Source: Nocardioides aromaticivorans (GTDB lineage Bacteria; Actinomycetota; Actinomycetes; Propionibacteriales; Nocardioidaceae). Taken from it: a DNA stretch of 64,000 nt. The notes under the pieces were generated by a model. The model did not search any database, was not told where the DNA came from, and was given only the letters and a program-made list of their open reading frames with translations. Location of the stretch: assembly GCF_013408525.1 (NCBI RefSeq), contig NZ_JACBZM010000001.1, positions 4,475,001 through 4,539,000 on the forward strand, in the 5' to 3' direction. This document shows positions 23,783 to 32,191 of this stretch, piece after piece; position 1 is the stretch's first letter, and every line of letters begins with the position of its first letter. The position numbers were made by a program, and so were the translations under genes.

Positions 23783-24448
23783 GTGAATGCACCGCTGAAC
23801 GTCGTTGTGGCCGTGGACGGAACGTCCGGTTCGGGCAAGTCGAGCACCTGTCGCGCTGTCGCCGACCGGCTCGGCCTGCGCTACCTCGACACGGGCGCGC
23901 AGTACCGCGCGATGACGTGGTGGATGCTGAGCAACGGCATCGACGTGCACGACCCGGCGGCCGTCGCCGCGCGGGCGCAGGACCCGCAGATCGTGTCCGG
24001 CACCGACCCGCTCGCGCCGACGATCACCGTCGACGGCACCGACGTGTCGGTCGAGATCCGCAGCGACGAGGTCAACGGCGCGGTCTCGCCCGTCAGCGCC
24101 GTGCCCGAGGTGCGCGCCCGGCTGGTCGACCTGCAGCGTTCGATCGTGGGCGACGGGGGAATCGTCGTCGAGGGCCGTGACATCGCCTCCGTCGTGTGCC
24201 CCGACGCCGACGTGAAGGTCTACCTGACCGCCGACCCGGCCGCCCGCGCCGCCCGCCGCGCCCTCGAGAACGGTGGCGCCGACGTCGCCGCCACCGAGGC
24301 GTCGCTGCTCGCTCGCGACAAGATCGACTCGGGGCGTGCCGTGGCCCCGCTGACCCAGGTCGACGGTGCCGTCCACATCGACTCGACCGACCGGACCCTC
24401 GACGAGGTCATCGAGCTGGTGGTGGGCCTGGTGATGGAGCGCGTGTGA
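23783..24448 (+). CDS. cmk: cytidylate kinase
   Basis: 221 residues; phosphorylates CMP and dCMP with ATP. The P-loop is VDGTSGSGKSST (about 11-22). YLDTGAQYRAMTWW and the NMP-binding RSDEVNGAVSPVSAVPEVR follow, then VVEGRDIASVVCPDADVKVYLTA. A TAGTCT hexamer ends 7 nt upstream of the GTG start. It is coupled to the acyltransferase by a GTGA overlap, and the cmk-der order is conserved in actinobacteria. Confidence 0.95.
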   Translation: MNAPLNVVVAVDGTSGSGKSSTCRAVADRLGLRYLDTGAQYRAMTWWMLSNGIDVHDPAAVAARAQDPQIVSGTDPLAPTITVDGTDVSVEIRSDEVNGAVSPVSAVPEVRARLVDLQRSIVGDGGIVVEGRDIASVVCPDADVKVYLTADPAARAARRALENGGADVAATEASLLARDKIDSGRAVAPLTQVDGAVHIDSTDRTLDEVIELVVGLVMERV

Positions 24449-25164
24449 ACGCAGCCCACCAGGAGGCGCCGCGCTCCGACGGGGTCGAGACCCCGGCCCG
24501 CTGGCTGCTCGTGCGCGGCCGGCCGGCCTCGCGCTGGCTGATCCGGCGCCGGTACGACGTCCGGGTGCACCACCCCGAGCGCTTCCCCGCGCACGGGCCG
24601 GCCGTCGTGGCCGGCAACCACGTGGGTTTCGTCGACGGGCCGCTGATGGCGATCTTCGCCCCCCGGCCGGTGCACGCGCTGACCAAGGAGGAGATGTTCA
24701 GCGGGCCGCTCGGGTGGTTCCTGCGCCGGGCCGGGCAGGTGCCCCTGGACCGCTTCCACACCGACCCGAGGGCGGTCCGCACGGCGCTGCGGGTGCTGCG
24801 CGACGGGCACGCGGTCGGGGTGTTCCCGGAGGGCACGCGGGGCCCGGGCGACCTGACCACGTTCCACACGGGCGCGGCGTACCTGGCGCTGGTGACCGGC
24901 GCGCCCGTCGTACCCATGACCTTCCTGGGGACCCGCCTGCCGGGCGGGCGGAGCAGTTCGCTGCCCCCCAAGCGGGCGCAGATCGACATCGTGGTCGGCG
25001 AGCCGATGGCCGTCGATGCGGTGTCCTGGCCCCGGACGAGGGATCATGTACGTCTGACGTCGGCCGCCCTGCGCGCGCACATGCGCAGCGGGCTCGCCGA
25101 CGCGCTCGAGGAGACGGGGCGGAGCCTGCCGGGTCCGCTCCCGCAAGGAGATCGTGATGAGTGA
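24445..25164 (+). CDS. 1-acyl-sn-glycerol-3-phosphate acyltransferase (PlsC-like)
   Basis: 239 residues. Motif I is NHVGFVDG (H-x4-D), motif [14 protein letters not shown], and motif [10 protein letters not shown], all of the LPLAT family that esterifies lysophosphatidate at the membrane surface. No clear transmembrane helix is present; a peripheral association is likely. The GTG start overlaps the cmk stop by 4 nt and the end overlaps the der start by 8 nt. It is commonly encoded between cmk and der in this group. Confidence 0.88.
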   Translation: MNAAHQEAPRSDGVETPARWLLVRGRPASRWLIRRRYDVRVHHPERFPAHGPAVVAGNHVGFVDGPLMAIFAPRPVHALTKEEMFSGPLGWFLRRAGQVPLDRFHTDPRAVRTALRVLRDGHAVGVFPEGTRGPGDLTTFHTGAAYLALVTGAPVVPMTFLGTRLPGGRSSSLPPKRAQIDIVVGEPMAVDAVSWPRTRDHVRLTSAALRAHMRSGLADALEETGRSLPGPLPQGDRDE

Positions 25165-26497
25165 AGCTGCCCCCGCCGGGGTGGTCCCGGTGCTGGCCGT
25201 CGTCGGCCGGCCCAACGTCGGCAAGTCGACCCTGGTCAACCGCATCCTGGGCCGCCGCGAGGCGGTCGTCGAGGACATCCCCGGGGTGACCCGCGACCGC
25301 GTCTCGTACGACGCCGAGTGGAACGGCCGGGCGTTCACGGTGGTCGACACCGGTGGCTGGGACCCGGACGCCCGCGGCATGGCCGCGATGATCAAGGCGC
25401 AGGCCGAGATCGCCGTCGGCCTCGCCGACGCGGTTCTCTTCGTCGTCGACTCGACGGTCGGCATCACCGACGCCGACGAGGCGGTCGTGCGGGTGCTGCG
25501 CAAGTCCGGCAAGCCCGTCGTACTGGCCGCCAACAAGGTCGACGACGAGCGAGCCGAGGCCGAGGCCTACGGCCTGTGGAACCTCGGCCTGGGCGAGCCG
25601 TTCAGCGTCTCCGCGCTGCACGGGCGCGGCTCCGGCGACCTGCTCGACGCCGTGCTGTCGGTCCTGCCCGAGGCGCCCGAGCACGGCTACGAGGAGCTCG
25701 GCGGCCCCCGCCGGATCGCCATCGTCGGCCGTCCCAACGTCGGCAAGTCCTCGCTGCTCAACAAGCTGGCCGGCGAGGAGCGGGTCGTCGTCGACAACGT
25801 CGCCGGCACCACCGTCGACCCGGTCGACGAGCTGGTCGAGCTGGGCGGCCAGACTTGGCGCTTCATCGACACCGCGGGCATCCGCAAGCGGGTCAAGGAG
25901 GCCTCGGGCCACGAGTACTACGCCTGGCTGCGGACCTCCACCGCCATCGAGCGGGCCGAGGTGTGCGTGCTGGTCCTCGCCGGCGACGAGTCGATCGCCG
26001 AGCAGGACATGCGGATCCTGCAGGAGGTGCGCGAGGCCGGCAAGGCGCTCGTCATCGCCTTCAACAAGTGGGACCTCGTCGACGCCGAGCGCCGCTACTA
26101 CCTCGACCGCGAGATCGAGCGCGACCTGGTGCAGGTGCAGTGGGCGCCGCGGATCAACATCACCGCCAAGACCGGCTGGCACATCGACCGGCTCGTGCCG
26201 GCGCTGACCCGCGCGATCGAGGGCTGGGAGACGCGGGTGTCGACCGGCGCCCTCAACTCGTTCCTCGGCCGGATCGTCGCCGAGCACCCGCACCCGGTGC
26301 GCGGTGGCAAGCAGCCGCGGATCCTCTTCGGCAGCCAGGTCTCGACGGCGCCGCCGGTGTTCAAGCTGTTCACCACCGGCAAGCTCGACCAGGGCTACGA
26401 GCGGTTCATCGAGCGCCGCCTGCGCGAGGAGTTCGGGTTCGTCGGCACGCCGATCGAGATCAAGGTGCAGCCGCGGGAGAAGCGCGGGCGGAGGTAG
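25157..26497 (+). CDS. der: ribosome biogenesis GTPase Der (EngA)
   Basis: 446 residues, two tandem GTPase domains and a KH-like C-terminal domain, needed for 50S assembly. G1 motifs are GRPNVGKST (about 17) and GRPNVGKSS (about 193). DTGGWDPDA and DTAGIRKRV are the G3 regions, with NKVD and NKWD as G4. The C-terminal part ends in a basic REKRGRR tail. The ATG at 25157 is preceded by AAGGAG at 6 nt. It ends the cmk operon; a large inverted repeat follows at 26509. Confidence 0.96.
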   Translation: MSEAAPAGVVPVLAVVGRPNVGKSTLVNRILGRREAVVEDIPGVTRDRVSYDAEWNGRAFTVVDTGGWDPDARGMAAMIKAQAEIAVGLADAVLFVVDSTVGITDADEAVVRVLRKSGKPVVLAANKVDDERAEAEAYGLWNLGLGEPFSVSALHGRGSGDLLDAVLSVLPEAPEHGYEELGGPRRIAIVGRPNVGKSSLLNKLAGEERVVVDNVAGTTVDPVDELVELGGQTWRFIDTAGIRKRVKEASGHEYYAWLRTSTAIERAEVCVLVLAGDESIAEQDMRILQEVREAGKALVIAFNKWDLVDAERRYYLDREIERDLVQVQWAPRINITAKTGWHIDRLVPALTRAIEGWETRVSTGALNSFLGRIVAEHPHPVRGGKQPRILFGSQVSTAPPVFKLFTTGKLDQGYERFIERRLREEFGFVGTPIEIKVQPREKRGRR

Positions 26498-26508
26498 GTT
26501 CGCGGGTC

Positions 26509-26553
26509 GGCGTGAGTGTTGCGGTTTGGTCCCAAACCGCAACAATTCACGCC
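26509..26553 (+). repeat. 45-bp near-perfect inverted repeat after der
   Basis: GGCGTGA-g-TGTTGCGGTTTGG is followed by a 2-nt centre and CCAAACCGCAACA-at-TCACGCC. That is a 13-bp perfect stem extended by a further 7 bp across one mismatch. It lies 11 nt after the der stop. The lower GC than its surroundings and absence of a downstream T-run leave open whether it is a terminator, an operator or a dispersed palindromic repeat. Confidence 0.7.
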
Positions 26554-26606
26554 CCCCGGGATGCAGTTCGTGCCCGATCGACGAGGGTGATCAGCACTTG
26601 CGTCGT

Positions 26607-26622
26607 TCGAACAAATGTTCGA
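26607..26622. promoter_or_regulatory. LexA/SOS box of imuA'
   Basis: TCGAACAAATGTTCGA exactly matches the actinobacterial LexA consensus TCGAAC-N4-GTTCGA. It lies between a TTGCGT -35 (26598-26603) and a GAACAT -10-like element (26621-26626, 17-nt spacer). The expected start of transcription coincides with the GTG of imuA' at 26633, so the mRNA is probably leaderless and LexA-repressed. Confidence 0.92.
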
Positions 26623-26632
26623 ACATGGACGG

Positions 26633-27334
26633 GTGAGCATCCGCGCCGTCGAGACCCCTGAGCTGGTCGACCCACGCGCGGTCGTCGACCAGCTCCGCGG
26701 CCGGATCCAGGCCCTCCAGGGTGGCCCGACCCGGCTGAGCGTGCCGACCCTGCCCGTCTTCGACGGCCTGGTGCAGCTGCGCACCGGGGGTGTGTACGGC
26801 GTCGACTCGGCCAGCCTCGGCATGGCGCTCGCCGCGGGGGCGTCGCAGGCCGGGGAGTGGGTCGGCTTCGCCGGGTGGGACGACTTCGGCGTCGAGGCGG
26901 CCCACCAGTGGGGGATCGACCTCTCCCGCACCGTGCTCGTCCCGTCGCCGGGGGAGCACTGGCTCGAGGTCACCGCGGCGCTGGTCGACGTGCTCAAGGT
27001 GGTGGTGCTGCGGCCGCCCGGTCAGGTCGACGCGAAGTCGGCGAGCATCATCGACGCCCGGCTCCGGGCGCGCTCGGGTGTGCTGGTCGTGCAGGGCGAC
27101 TGGCCGCGCTGCGAGGTGCGGCTGGCGGCCGAGCGGAGCGCCTGGCTGGGCATCGGCGCCGGGCGCGGGCGACTGCGCGAGCGCCGGGTGGAGCTGGTCG
27201 CCCGCGGTGGTGGGCGGATGCCGACGCGGTCCGAGGTGGCGCTCGCGGGAGGCGCGGCCCAAGGCCATGCCTCCCCATCCCTGGCGGCGCCCGCGCCGCC
27301 CATCACGCACGCTGGCCGCGTTGCCGATGCTTGA
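26633..27334 (+). CDS. imuA': ImuA' (SOS mutasome RecA-like protein)
   Basis: 233 residues, a RecA-fold-like protein without a clear Walker A P-loop, as expected for actinobacterial ImuA' of the damage-induced mutagenesis complex ImuA'-ImuB-DnaE2. Recognisable are LVQLRTGGVYGVDSASLGMA, the GEWVGFAGWDDFGVEAAHQW segment, and a basic [13 protein letters not shown] strand near the end. The start is GTG 26633: an in-frame ATG at 26615 lies inside the SOS box and is rejected. The last 24 or so codons fall in a large inverted repeat shared with the imuB leader. Assignment rests on synteny with imuB and the SOS box as well as sequence. Confidence 0.85.
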   Translation: MSIRAVETPELVDPRAVVDQLRGRIQALQGGPTRLSVPTLPVFDGLVQLRTGGVYGVDSASLGMALAAGASQAGEWVGFAGWDDFGVEAAHQWGIDLSRTVLVPSPGEHWLEVTAALVDVLKVVVLRPPGQVDAKSASIIDARLRARSGVLVVQGDWPRCEVRLAAERSAWLGIGAGRGRLRERRVELVARGGGRMPTRSEVALAGGAAQGHASPSLAAPAPPITHAGRVADA

Positions 27335-27423
27335 AAGACGCCCAGTCTGCCCGCGCATCGGCGCCTTGCCAGCGCACGTGCTGGACGACGTGGGCATCCA
27401 CCGAGGATGGGGAGGCGCGGCCT
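27262..27423 (+). repeat. 162-nt imperfect palindrome spanning imuA' end and imuB leader
   Basis: Several paired arms share one dyad centre (about 27342.5). They are 27262-27280 with 27405-27423 (19 bp, two mismatches), 27310-27316 with 27368-27374 (CGCTGGC/GCCAGCG), 27323-27330 with 27355-27362 (GCCGATGC/GCATCGGC), plus an apical AGAC/GTCT. It encodes the last codons of imuA' and contains the imuB Shine-Dalgarno GGGGAGG (27409-27415), paired with CCTCCCC at 27270-27276. It could be a palindromic mobile remnant or an mRNA structure controlling imuB translation. Confidence 0.75.
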
Positions 27424-27424
27424 A

Positions 27425-29044
27425 GTGCGCACCATGGTCGTCTGGTGCCCCGACTGGTCGGTGACGGCGGGGCTGCTCGAGCTCGCCGACGGCAGGGGCG
27501 AGGACGATCCCGTGCTCGACGTCGGCGCGCCGGCCGTCGTACTCGCGAACAACCGGGTGGTCGTCTGCAATGCCACCGCCCGGGCGGAGGGGGTGCGTCG
27601 CGGCCAGCGCCGGCGTGACGCCCAGGCGCGCTGTCCCGAGGTGGTGCTGCTGAGCGCCAACCCCGACCGGGACGCGCGCTGGTTCGAGCCGGTGCTCACG
27701 ACCGTGGAGGAGGTCCGGCCCGGGGTCGCCCCGCTGCGGCCGGGCCTGCTCGCGCTGCCGGCTCCCGGACGCTACTTCGCGCGGGGCGGTGAGGGTGGCA
27801 TCGGTGGCGAGGAGGCAGCGGCGGCGCTGCTGGCCGAGCACCTCGTCGGTGCCGGGGTGTGGGACTGCCGGTTCGGTGCGGCCGACGACCTGTACGCCGC
27901 CGAGCGGGCCGCTCGCCAGGCCACGCCCCAGGGCTGCCTGGTCGTGCCCGCCGGTGGGTCGGCGGAGTTCCTGCGCAGCCTGCCGGTGACCGCGCTCGCC
28001 GACGACGGGCCGGAGGGGGCGGAGCTCGCCGACCTGCTGCGCCGGCTCGGGCTGGTGCTGCTCGGTGACTTCGCCGCGCTCTCGGGGGCCTCGGTGAGCA
28101 ACCGGTTCGGTGCCTACGGCGTCGAGGTGTGGCGCCGGGTGCAGGGCGAGGAGGTCGTCCGGCTGGCCTCGCGCACACCCCCGCCCGAGCTGGCCTGCGA
28201 GATCTCCTTCGAGCCGCCGCTCGACTCCGCCGAGGCGGTCACCTTCAGCGTGCGCACCACGGCCGAGAGGTTCGTCGCCGGGCTCTCCGAGCGACAGCTC
28301 GTCGCGACCGGGGTGCGGATCGAGGCGGAGTTCGAGGACGGCGTCTCGGCCCGGACCTGGCTGCACCCGCGCTGCTTCACCTCCCGCGACCTCGTCGACC
28401 GGGTGCACTGGCAGCTGCAGGCCGGCATGGCCGGCTCGGGACTGCGCAGCCGCAAGTCGACGGGGGAGTCGATCACCTCCCCGGTCACCCTCGTCCGCTT
28501 CCTCCCCGACACCGTCGAGCCCGCCGGCGCCCACGTCGACGGGCTCTGGGGTGGCGGTGCTGACGACCAGGTCGTGCGGGGCGTGGCGCGGGTCCAGGCC
28601 ATGGTCGGGTACGACGCCGTCCGGGTCCCGGTCCGCCAGGGCGGCCGGAGCGCGGCCGACCGCCAGGCGCTGGTCCCGTGGGGGGAGCGGCCGGTCGGCC
28701 TGCGTCCCGTCGACCGGCCGTGGCCGGGCCGGATCCCCGGGCCGGCGCCGAGCAGGGTGTTCGCCGAGGCGCTGGAGGCCGAGGTCGTCGACGAGGCGGG
28801 TGTCGACGTCGCCGTCACCAGCCGGGGGCAGGTGACCGGACCGCCGTGGCGGTTCCGGATCGGCCGGCGCTGGCACCCGGTCGCCTCGTGGGCCGGGCCG
28901 TGGCCGGTCGACGAGTCCTGGTGGCTGGGGGCGGGCAGCGGCGGCCGCGCCGCCCGCTTCCAGGTGGTCGGTGTCGACGGGCGGGCCTGGCTGCTGTGCT
29001 GGCGCAGCCCCGGCTCCTGGGAGGTGGAGGCGGCGTACGACTAG
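27425..29044 (+). CDS. imuB: ImuB (catalytically inactive Y-family polymerase homologue)
   Basis: 539 residues. The N-terminal VRTMVVWCPDWSVTAGLLEL and ANNRVVVCNATARAEGVRRG are typical of ImuB. The Y-family acidic SIDE motif is replaced (RPGLLALPAPGR), so no polymerase activity is expected; in mycobacteria ImuB is the hub binding the beta clamp and DnaE2. The helix-hairpin-helix/little-finger region spans about 200-340 and a C-terminal ImuB-specific domain follows. The GTG at 27425 gives the family N terminus and has GGGGAGG 9 nt upstream. It ends just before a 10-bp tandem repeat (29043-29062). Confidence 0.93.
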   Translation: MRTMVVWCPDWSVTAGLLELADGRGEDDPVLDVGAPAVVLANNRVVVCNATARAEGVRRGQRRRDAQARCPEVVLLSANPDRDARWFEPVLTTVEEVRPGVAPLRPGLLALPAPGRYFARGGEGGIGGEEAAAALLAEHLVGAGVWDCRFGAADDLYAAERAARQATPQGCLVVPAGGSAEFLRSLPVTALADDGPEGAELADLLRRLGLVLLGDFAALSGASVSNRFGAYGVEVWRRVQGEEVVRLASRTPPPELACEISFEPPLDSAEAVTFSVRTTAERFVAGLSERQLVATGVRIEAEFEDGVSARTWLHPRCFTSRDLVDRVHWQLQAGMAGSGLRSRKSTGESITSPVTLVRFLPDTVEPAGAHVDGLWGGGADDQVVRGVARVQAMVGYDAVRVPVRQGGRSAADRQALVPWGERPVGLRPVDRPWPGRIPGPAPSRVFAEALEAEVVDEAGVDVAVTSRGQVTGPPWRFRIGRRWHPVASWAGPWPVDESWWLGAGSGGRAARFQVVGVDGRAWLLCWRSPGSWEVEAAYD

Positions 29045-29062
29045 GTGCGACGAGGTGCGACG
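29043..29062 (+). repeat. 10-bp tandem duplication
   Basis: AGGTGCGACG occurs twice in direct succession, with a third partial copy (AGGTCG), directly after the imuB stop codon. It is probably simple replication slippage. A TACGCT -10-like element at 29105-29110 precedes the next gene. Confidence 0.8.
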
Positions 29063-29138
29063 AGGTCGTGCCCGCCAGGGGATGGGAGACGCGACCCGGG
29101 AGGTCTACGCTGCAAGGGATGACACGTGGAGGCTCCCC

Positions 29139-29708
29139 ATGGCACGCAACGGCAGCCCGGCGGACGTGATCCCCCGGAACCTCAGGGCGCTGCACGGCGC
29201 CCTCGAGCACAGCGTCACCATCCAGGCGACCAAGCTGCAGGAGCTGATGGACGACCTCGTCGTCCGAGGCTCGCTGACCCGCGCCGAGGCCGACAACCTC
29301 CTCGGCCAGCTGGTGAGCGCCAGCAAGGCCTACTCCCAGGCGCTGCTGCAGGTCCTCGACACCGTCACCGAGACCGCGACGGCGCCGGTGCGCGCGACGG
29401 CAGGACGCCTCGCCGGGACGGCCGGCGCGATGGCCGGGACCGTGGCGCAGTCGGTCAGGCAGGCGCCGCGCCTCGTGCCCGGACGGGGCAGGTCCACCAC
29501 GAAGACGGCCTCGCGGTCGGCGAGCGCCGGGCCCGCCCCGGCGCCGGTGGTGGCCGTGCTGCCCGACCTGTCGACGCTGACCGTCCCGCAGGCGAAGTCC
29601 CGCCTCGCCGGACTGGACGCGTCCGCGCTGCGTCGGCTGCGCGAGCAGGAGGTCGCGGGCAAGAACCGCAAGGGCGTGCTGGACGAGATCGCCCGCCAGC
29701 TGGGCTGA
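29139..29708 (+). CDS. hypothetical helical (phasin-like) protein
   Basis: 189 residues, no function assigned. The N-terminal half is a long amphipathic helix region (LRALHGALEHSVTIQATKLQ and LVSASKAYSQALLQVLDTVT) resembling phasin or granule-associated proteins. It is followed by an Ala/Gly/Thr/Arg-rich linker and a C-terminal three-helix module (TVPQAKSRLAGLDASALRRL, NRKGVLDEIARQLG). No membrane span. The ATG is chosen for GGAGG 6 nt upstream; TACGCT at 29105-29110 may be its -10. It is transcribed away from imuB and converges on a small membrane-protein gene. Confidence 0.75.
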   Translation: MARNGSPADVIPRNLRALHGALEHSVTIQATKLQELMDDLVVRGSLTRAEADNLLGQLVSASKAYSQALLQVLDTVTETATAPVRATAGRLAGTAGAMAGTVAQSVRQAPRLVPGRGRSTTKTASRSASAGPAPAPVVAVLPDLSTLTVPQAKSRLAGLDASALRRLREQEVAGKNRKGVLDEIARQLG

Positions 29709-29733
29709 GCAGACGTCCGCATCGCCACGGTCG

Positions 29734-29767
29734 TGACCCTCGCCCCGGGACTCGTCGCCGAGGGTCA
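29734..29767. terminator. candidate bidirectional terminator hairpin
   Basis: TGACCCTCG (29734-29742) pairs perfectly with CGAGGGTCA (29759-29767) between two convergent genes; the right arm includes the stop codon of the - strand gene. There is no clear T-tract on either side. Confidence 0.5.
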
Positions 29768-29971
29768 GGGACTGCGCCGCCACTGACGGACGATCCACAC
29801 CATGCAGACCAGCCAGGCGAGGACCACGGCCACGTCGTCGACGTGCACGCCGTGGGTCGGGCTGAACGTGATGATGACCGGACCGGAGAGCCGGGAGCTT
29901 CCCGCCAGCGCCTCGACGGTGATCCCGCTGACGAGGACGGCGCCGGCGGCCAGCTGGAGACGGGGCGACAT
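29765..29971 (-). CDS. small membrane protein (68 aa, hypothetical)
   Basis: 68 residues with two hydrophobic helices, LQLAAGAVLVSGITVEALAG and VAVVLAWLVCMVWIVRQWRR, joined by a polar loop; the positive C terminus suggests a cytosolic tail. Support beyond composition: a TACGAT hexamer (29986-29981 on this strand) lies 9 nt before the ATG, and a perfect 17-bp palindrome covers the expected -35 region. No known family recognised. Confidence 0.6.
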   Translation of the reverse strand: MSPRLQLAAGAVLVSGITVEALAGSSRLSGPVIITFSPTHGVHVDDVAVVLAWLVCMVWIVRQWRRSP

Positions 29972-30004
29972 GATCGCGTCATCGTAGTGGGGCGGATCGG
30001 CCCG

Positions 30005-30021
30005 TCGGACGTGACGTCCGA
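30005..30021. promoter_or_regulatory. 17-bp palindrome at the small membrane-protein promoter
   Basis: TCGGACGT-G-ACGTCCGA is an exact dyad, followed at once by a CGCGCG-CTT-CGCGCG hairpin (30023-30037). It sits between the end of the - strand phosphatase gene and the promoter of the 68-residue protein, at the place where a -35 element would be. A TetR-like operator is possible, as is a compound terminator. Confidence 0.45.
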
Positions 30022-30052
30022 GCGCGCGCTTCGCGCGGCACCGGCCGGGCCC

Positions 30053-30862
30053 CTACTGCGGGGCAGGGCCGGACGGGTCCCCGCGGACGAACCCGTCGCT
30101 CGTGAGCACCGGGACCACGTCGTCCACGTCGACCTCTGCTGCCGTCGCGACGTCCGCGCCGAACCCGGCGTCGACCAGCTCGCGGCCGCTCGCACAGGCG
30201 CGCAGCTCGTCGCCGATCCGGTCGGCGACGGCCCGCCAGGCAGCCAGCGCGACCTGCGCCTCGGCGCTGGTCGGCACCTCGACGTGGGCCCGCAGCGCGT
30301 CGAGGACCGCGCCCGCGCCCCACAGGTCCTCCACGGCCGGGCGCAGGGTGTCGTCGGGCCAGCGCTCGCCGGACGCGACGAGCGCCACCGTCGCGCCCGC
30401 GGCCACCCGGGGGAGGAGCCACCGGGCCACTGCCGTCCGGTTGCGCAGGGACGCGGCGACCACGGTCGCTCCCGAGCCCGCGTCGCGGACGGCCGCGCAG
30501 ATGGTGGAGCCGTTGGGCGAGGGCAGGACCAGCCGGTCGACGTACCTGCAGGTGAGGAGCTGGGCAGGGGACAGGCTCGGGGGCGGGTCGTCGAGCTGCC
30601 GCGCCTCGAACCGGCCGACGGCCAGCGTGGCGCCCGCCGCCTCGGCGTAGGCCGCGGCCCGGTCGTCCTTCCACGGGAACGGCAGCACGCGCATGCCGCG
30701 GAGAGTGGCGATGGAGAGGGTCGTCGTGAACGACAGGACGTCGACCACGACCACGACGTCGGCGTCGGAGGTCAGGGCGGCTGCTCCGGTCGGTCCCCAC
30801 TCGAGCCGGAGCCTGCTGCCGGGCTGCGTGTGCGCGAGGTCCGGCTCCATGGGATGCGACAC
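30053..30862 (-). CDS. 2-phosphosulfolactate phosphatase family protein (ComB-like)
   Basis: 269 residues. VVVVVDVLSFTTTLSIA (about 36-52) and LVLPSPNGSTI (about 111-121) are the hallmark segments of the ComB family, Mg-dependent phosphatases named for 2-phosphosulfolactate hydrolysis in coenzyme M synthesis. No other coenzyme M gene is nearby and the lineage does not make coenzyme M in the methanogen sense, so the true substrate is probably different. It starts 10 nt after the AAA ATPase gene stop, on the same strand, so the two may be co-transcribed. A TAGGAC hexamer lies 7 nt upstream of the GTG. Confidence 0.85.
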   Translation of the reverse strand: MSHPMEPDLAHTQPGSRLRLEWGPTGAAALTSDADVVVVVDVLSFTTTLSIATLRGMRVLPFPWKDDRAAAYAEAAGATLAVGRFEARQLDDPPPSLSPAQLLTCRYVDRLVLPSPNGSTICAAVRDAGSGATVVAASLRNRTAVARWLLPRVAAGATVALVASGERWPDDTLRPAVEDLWGAGAVLDALRAHVEVPTSAEAQVALAAWRAVADRIGDELRACASGRELVDAGFGADVATAAEVDVDDVVPVLTSDGFVRGDPSGPAPQ

Positions 30863-30872
30863 CGGGCGTGTC

Positions 30873-32165
30873 CTAGAGGTACTGGCCCGCGGCCGGCTTG
30901 GGCTCCCGCCAGCCGCCGGCGCGGGCCTGGGCCAGCAGCGCGGCGGTGGTCACCGCGTCGGAGGTCTCCAGGACGGTGGCCCGCACGAGCTCCTTGAGGT
31001 CCGCCCCGGTGGCGCCGTCGGTGGCGCGGGCGACGGCCGGCAGGTCGAGGTCGGCGTCGCTCCAGGCGAGATAGCGCTGAAGGATCGCCAGGCGGCCCTC
31101 GACGCCGGGGGCCTCCATCTTGATGACGGTGTCGAACCGCGACGAGCGCCGCGCGGCCTTGTCGATCTTGCGGTGGTCGTTGGTCGACGCGATCACGACG
31201 ACACCGCTGCGGTCGGCGAGGCCTCCGTCCATCACGTTGAGGAACTCGCGCAGCCGGTGGGGGTTGGTCTCGCCCCGCTCGCCCACGATCAGGTCGAGGT
31301 CGTCCATCAGGACCAGGCTCGGCGACAGGTCGGACGCCAGCTCGAACAGGTCGGTGAGCGAGTGCTCGGTCACCGTGGTGTCCGGCACGAGCACGGTGGC
31401 CCGGCCGGCCAGCTCGTGGGCGACGACGGTGCCCAGCTGGGTCTTGCCCGTCCCCGGAGGTCCGACCAGGAGCAGGCCGGTGCTGGTCCCGAGGCCGCGC
31501 GCGGCGAGGTCGTCGGCGAGGTCGATCACGCGGTGCACCCGGCGATCGACCGTGTGCCAGACCGAGGGGTCGAGCTTGAGGTGGTCACGGGTCGCGGCCC
31601 GGCCGGTCCACCGCTGGAGCAGCAGGCCGGCATCGCTGACCACGACGCGGTAGGCGCCGCGGCGGTAGGGCGACTCCGCGCGGCAGGTGCGCAGGAAGGA
31701 CTCGAACAGCTCCGGGAGGACGGCGTTGTCGGCGGCGCGACCGATGAGCTGGACGTCCGGCCCGAAGCGGTGCGGCGCGATGCGGGCAACGACGGGGACG
31801 GCGCCCAGCGTGCCCGCCGGCAGCAGGACGCTGACGGCGGCGTAGCCCCGGACGTCGCCAGCGGCGCCCGGGATCGACTGGGTCATGGCGGGCCCCGCGG
31901 GCACCGAGCCGACGGGGTCGAGGCCCCAGCGCGCCTGCGCCTCGTGGAGCCAGTGCCCGACGGCGTGGGTGACGGCGAGCTCCGGGCACTCCTCCAGCAC
32001 GACCAGGTCGGTGGGGTCGACGCCCAGCTGCGCGGCGGCGTACTCGAACGGGGTGCTGTCGGCCGGCTGGCGACGCACGAACTCGCGGTCGATGGCCTCG
32101 GCCAGCAGCCGGAGGGCAGGCAGCGGCGCCTCCACGAGGAGGTCCGTCACGTCGATGTCGGTCAT
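30873..32165 (-). CDS. AAA-family ATPase with unassigned N-terminal domain
   Basis: 430 residues. The C-terminal AAA module has Walker A VGPPGTGKT, Walker B SLVLMDDLDL, sensor 1 VIASTNDHRKID and an arginine-finger region ARRSSRFD. The N-terminal 200 residues (MTDIDVTDLLVEAPLPALRL on) match nothing I recognise; they may bind the substrate. The ATG at 32165 is chosen for AGAAGGTGG 7 nt upstream; extending the frame upstream would run into arginine-rich noise. A bulged hairpin lies in its leader (32192-32227). Cytosolic; remodelling role inferred only from fold. Confidence 0.82.
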   Translation of the reverse strand: MTDIDVTDLLVEAPLPALRLLAEAIDREFVRRQPADSTPFEYAAAQLGVDPTDLVVLEECPELAVTHAVGHWLHEAQARWGLDPVGSVPAGPAMTQSIPGAAGDVRGYAAVSVLLPAGTLGAVPVVARIAPHRFGPDVQLIGRAADNAVLPELFESFLRTCRAESPYRRGAYRVVVSDAGLLLQRWTGRAATRDHLKLDPSVWHTVDRRVHRVIDLADDLAARGLGTSTGLLLVGPPGTGKTQLGTVVAHELAGRATVLVPDTTVTEHSLTDLFELASDLSPSLVLMDDLDLIVGERGETNPHRLREFLNVMDGGLADRSGVVVIASTNDHRKIDKAARRSSRFDTVIKMEAPGVEGRLAILQRYLAWSDADLDLPAVARATDGATGADLKELVRATVLETSDAVTTAALLAQARAGGWREPKPAAGQYL

Positions 32166-32191
32166 GTTCACCACCTTCTGGGTACGTCGGG

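Noticed and set aside
27262..27423. Interpretation of the palindrome as an integron attC site
   Set aside because: The GTTRRRY/RYYYAAC core sites are absent and there is no integrase in the window.
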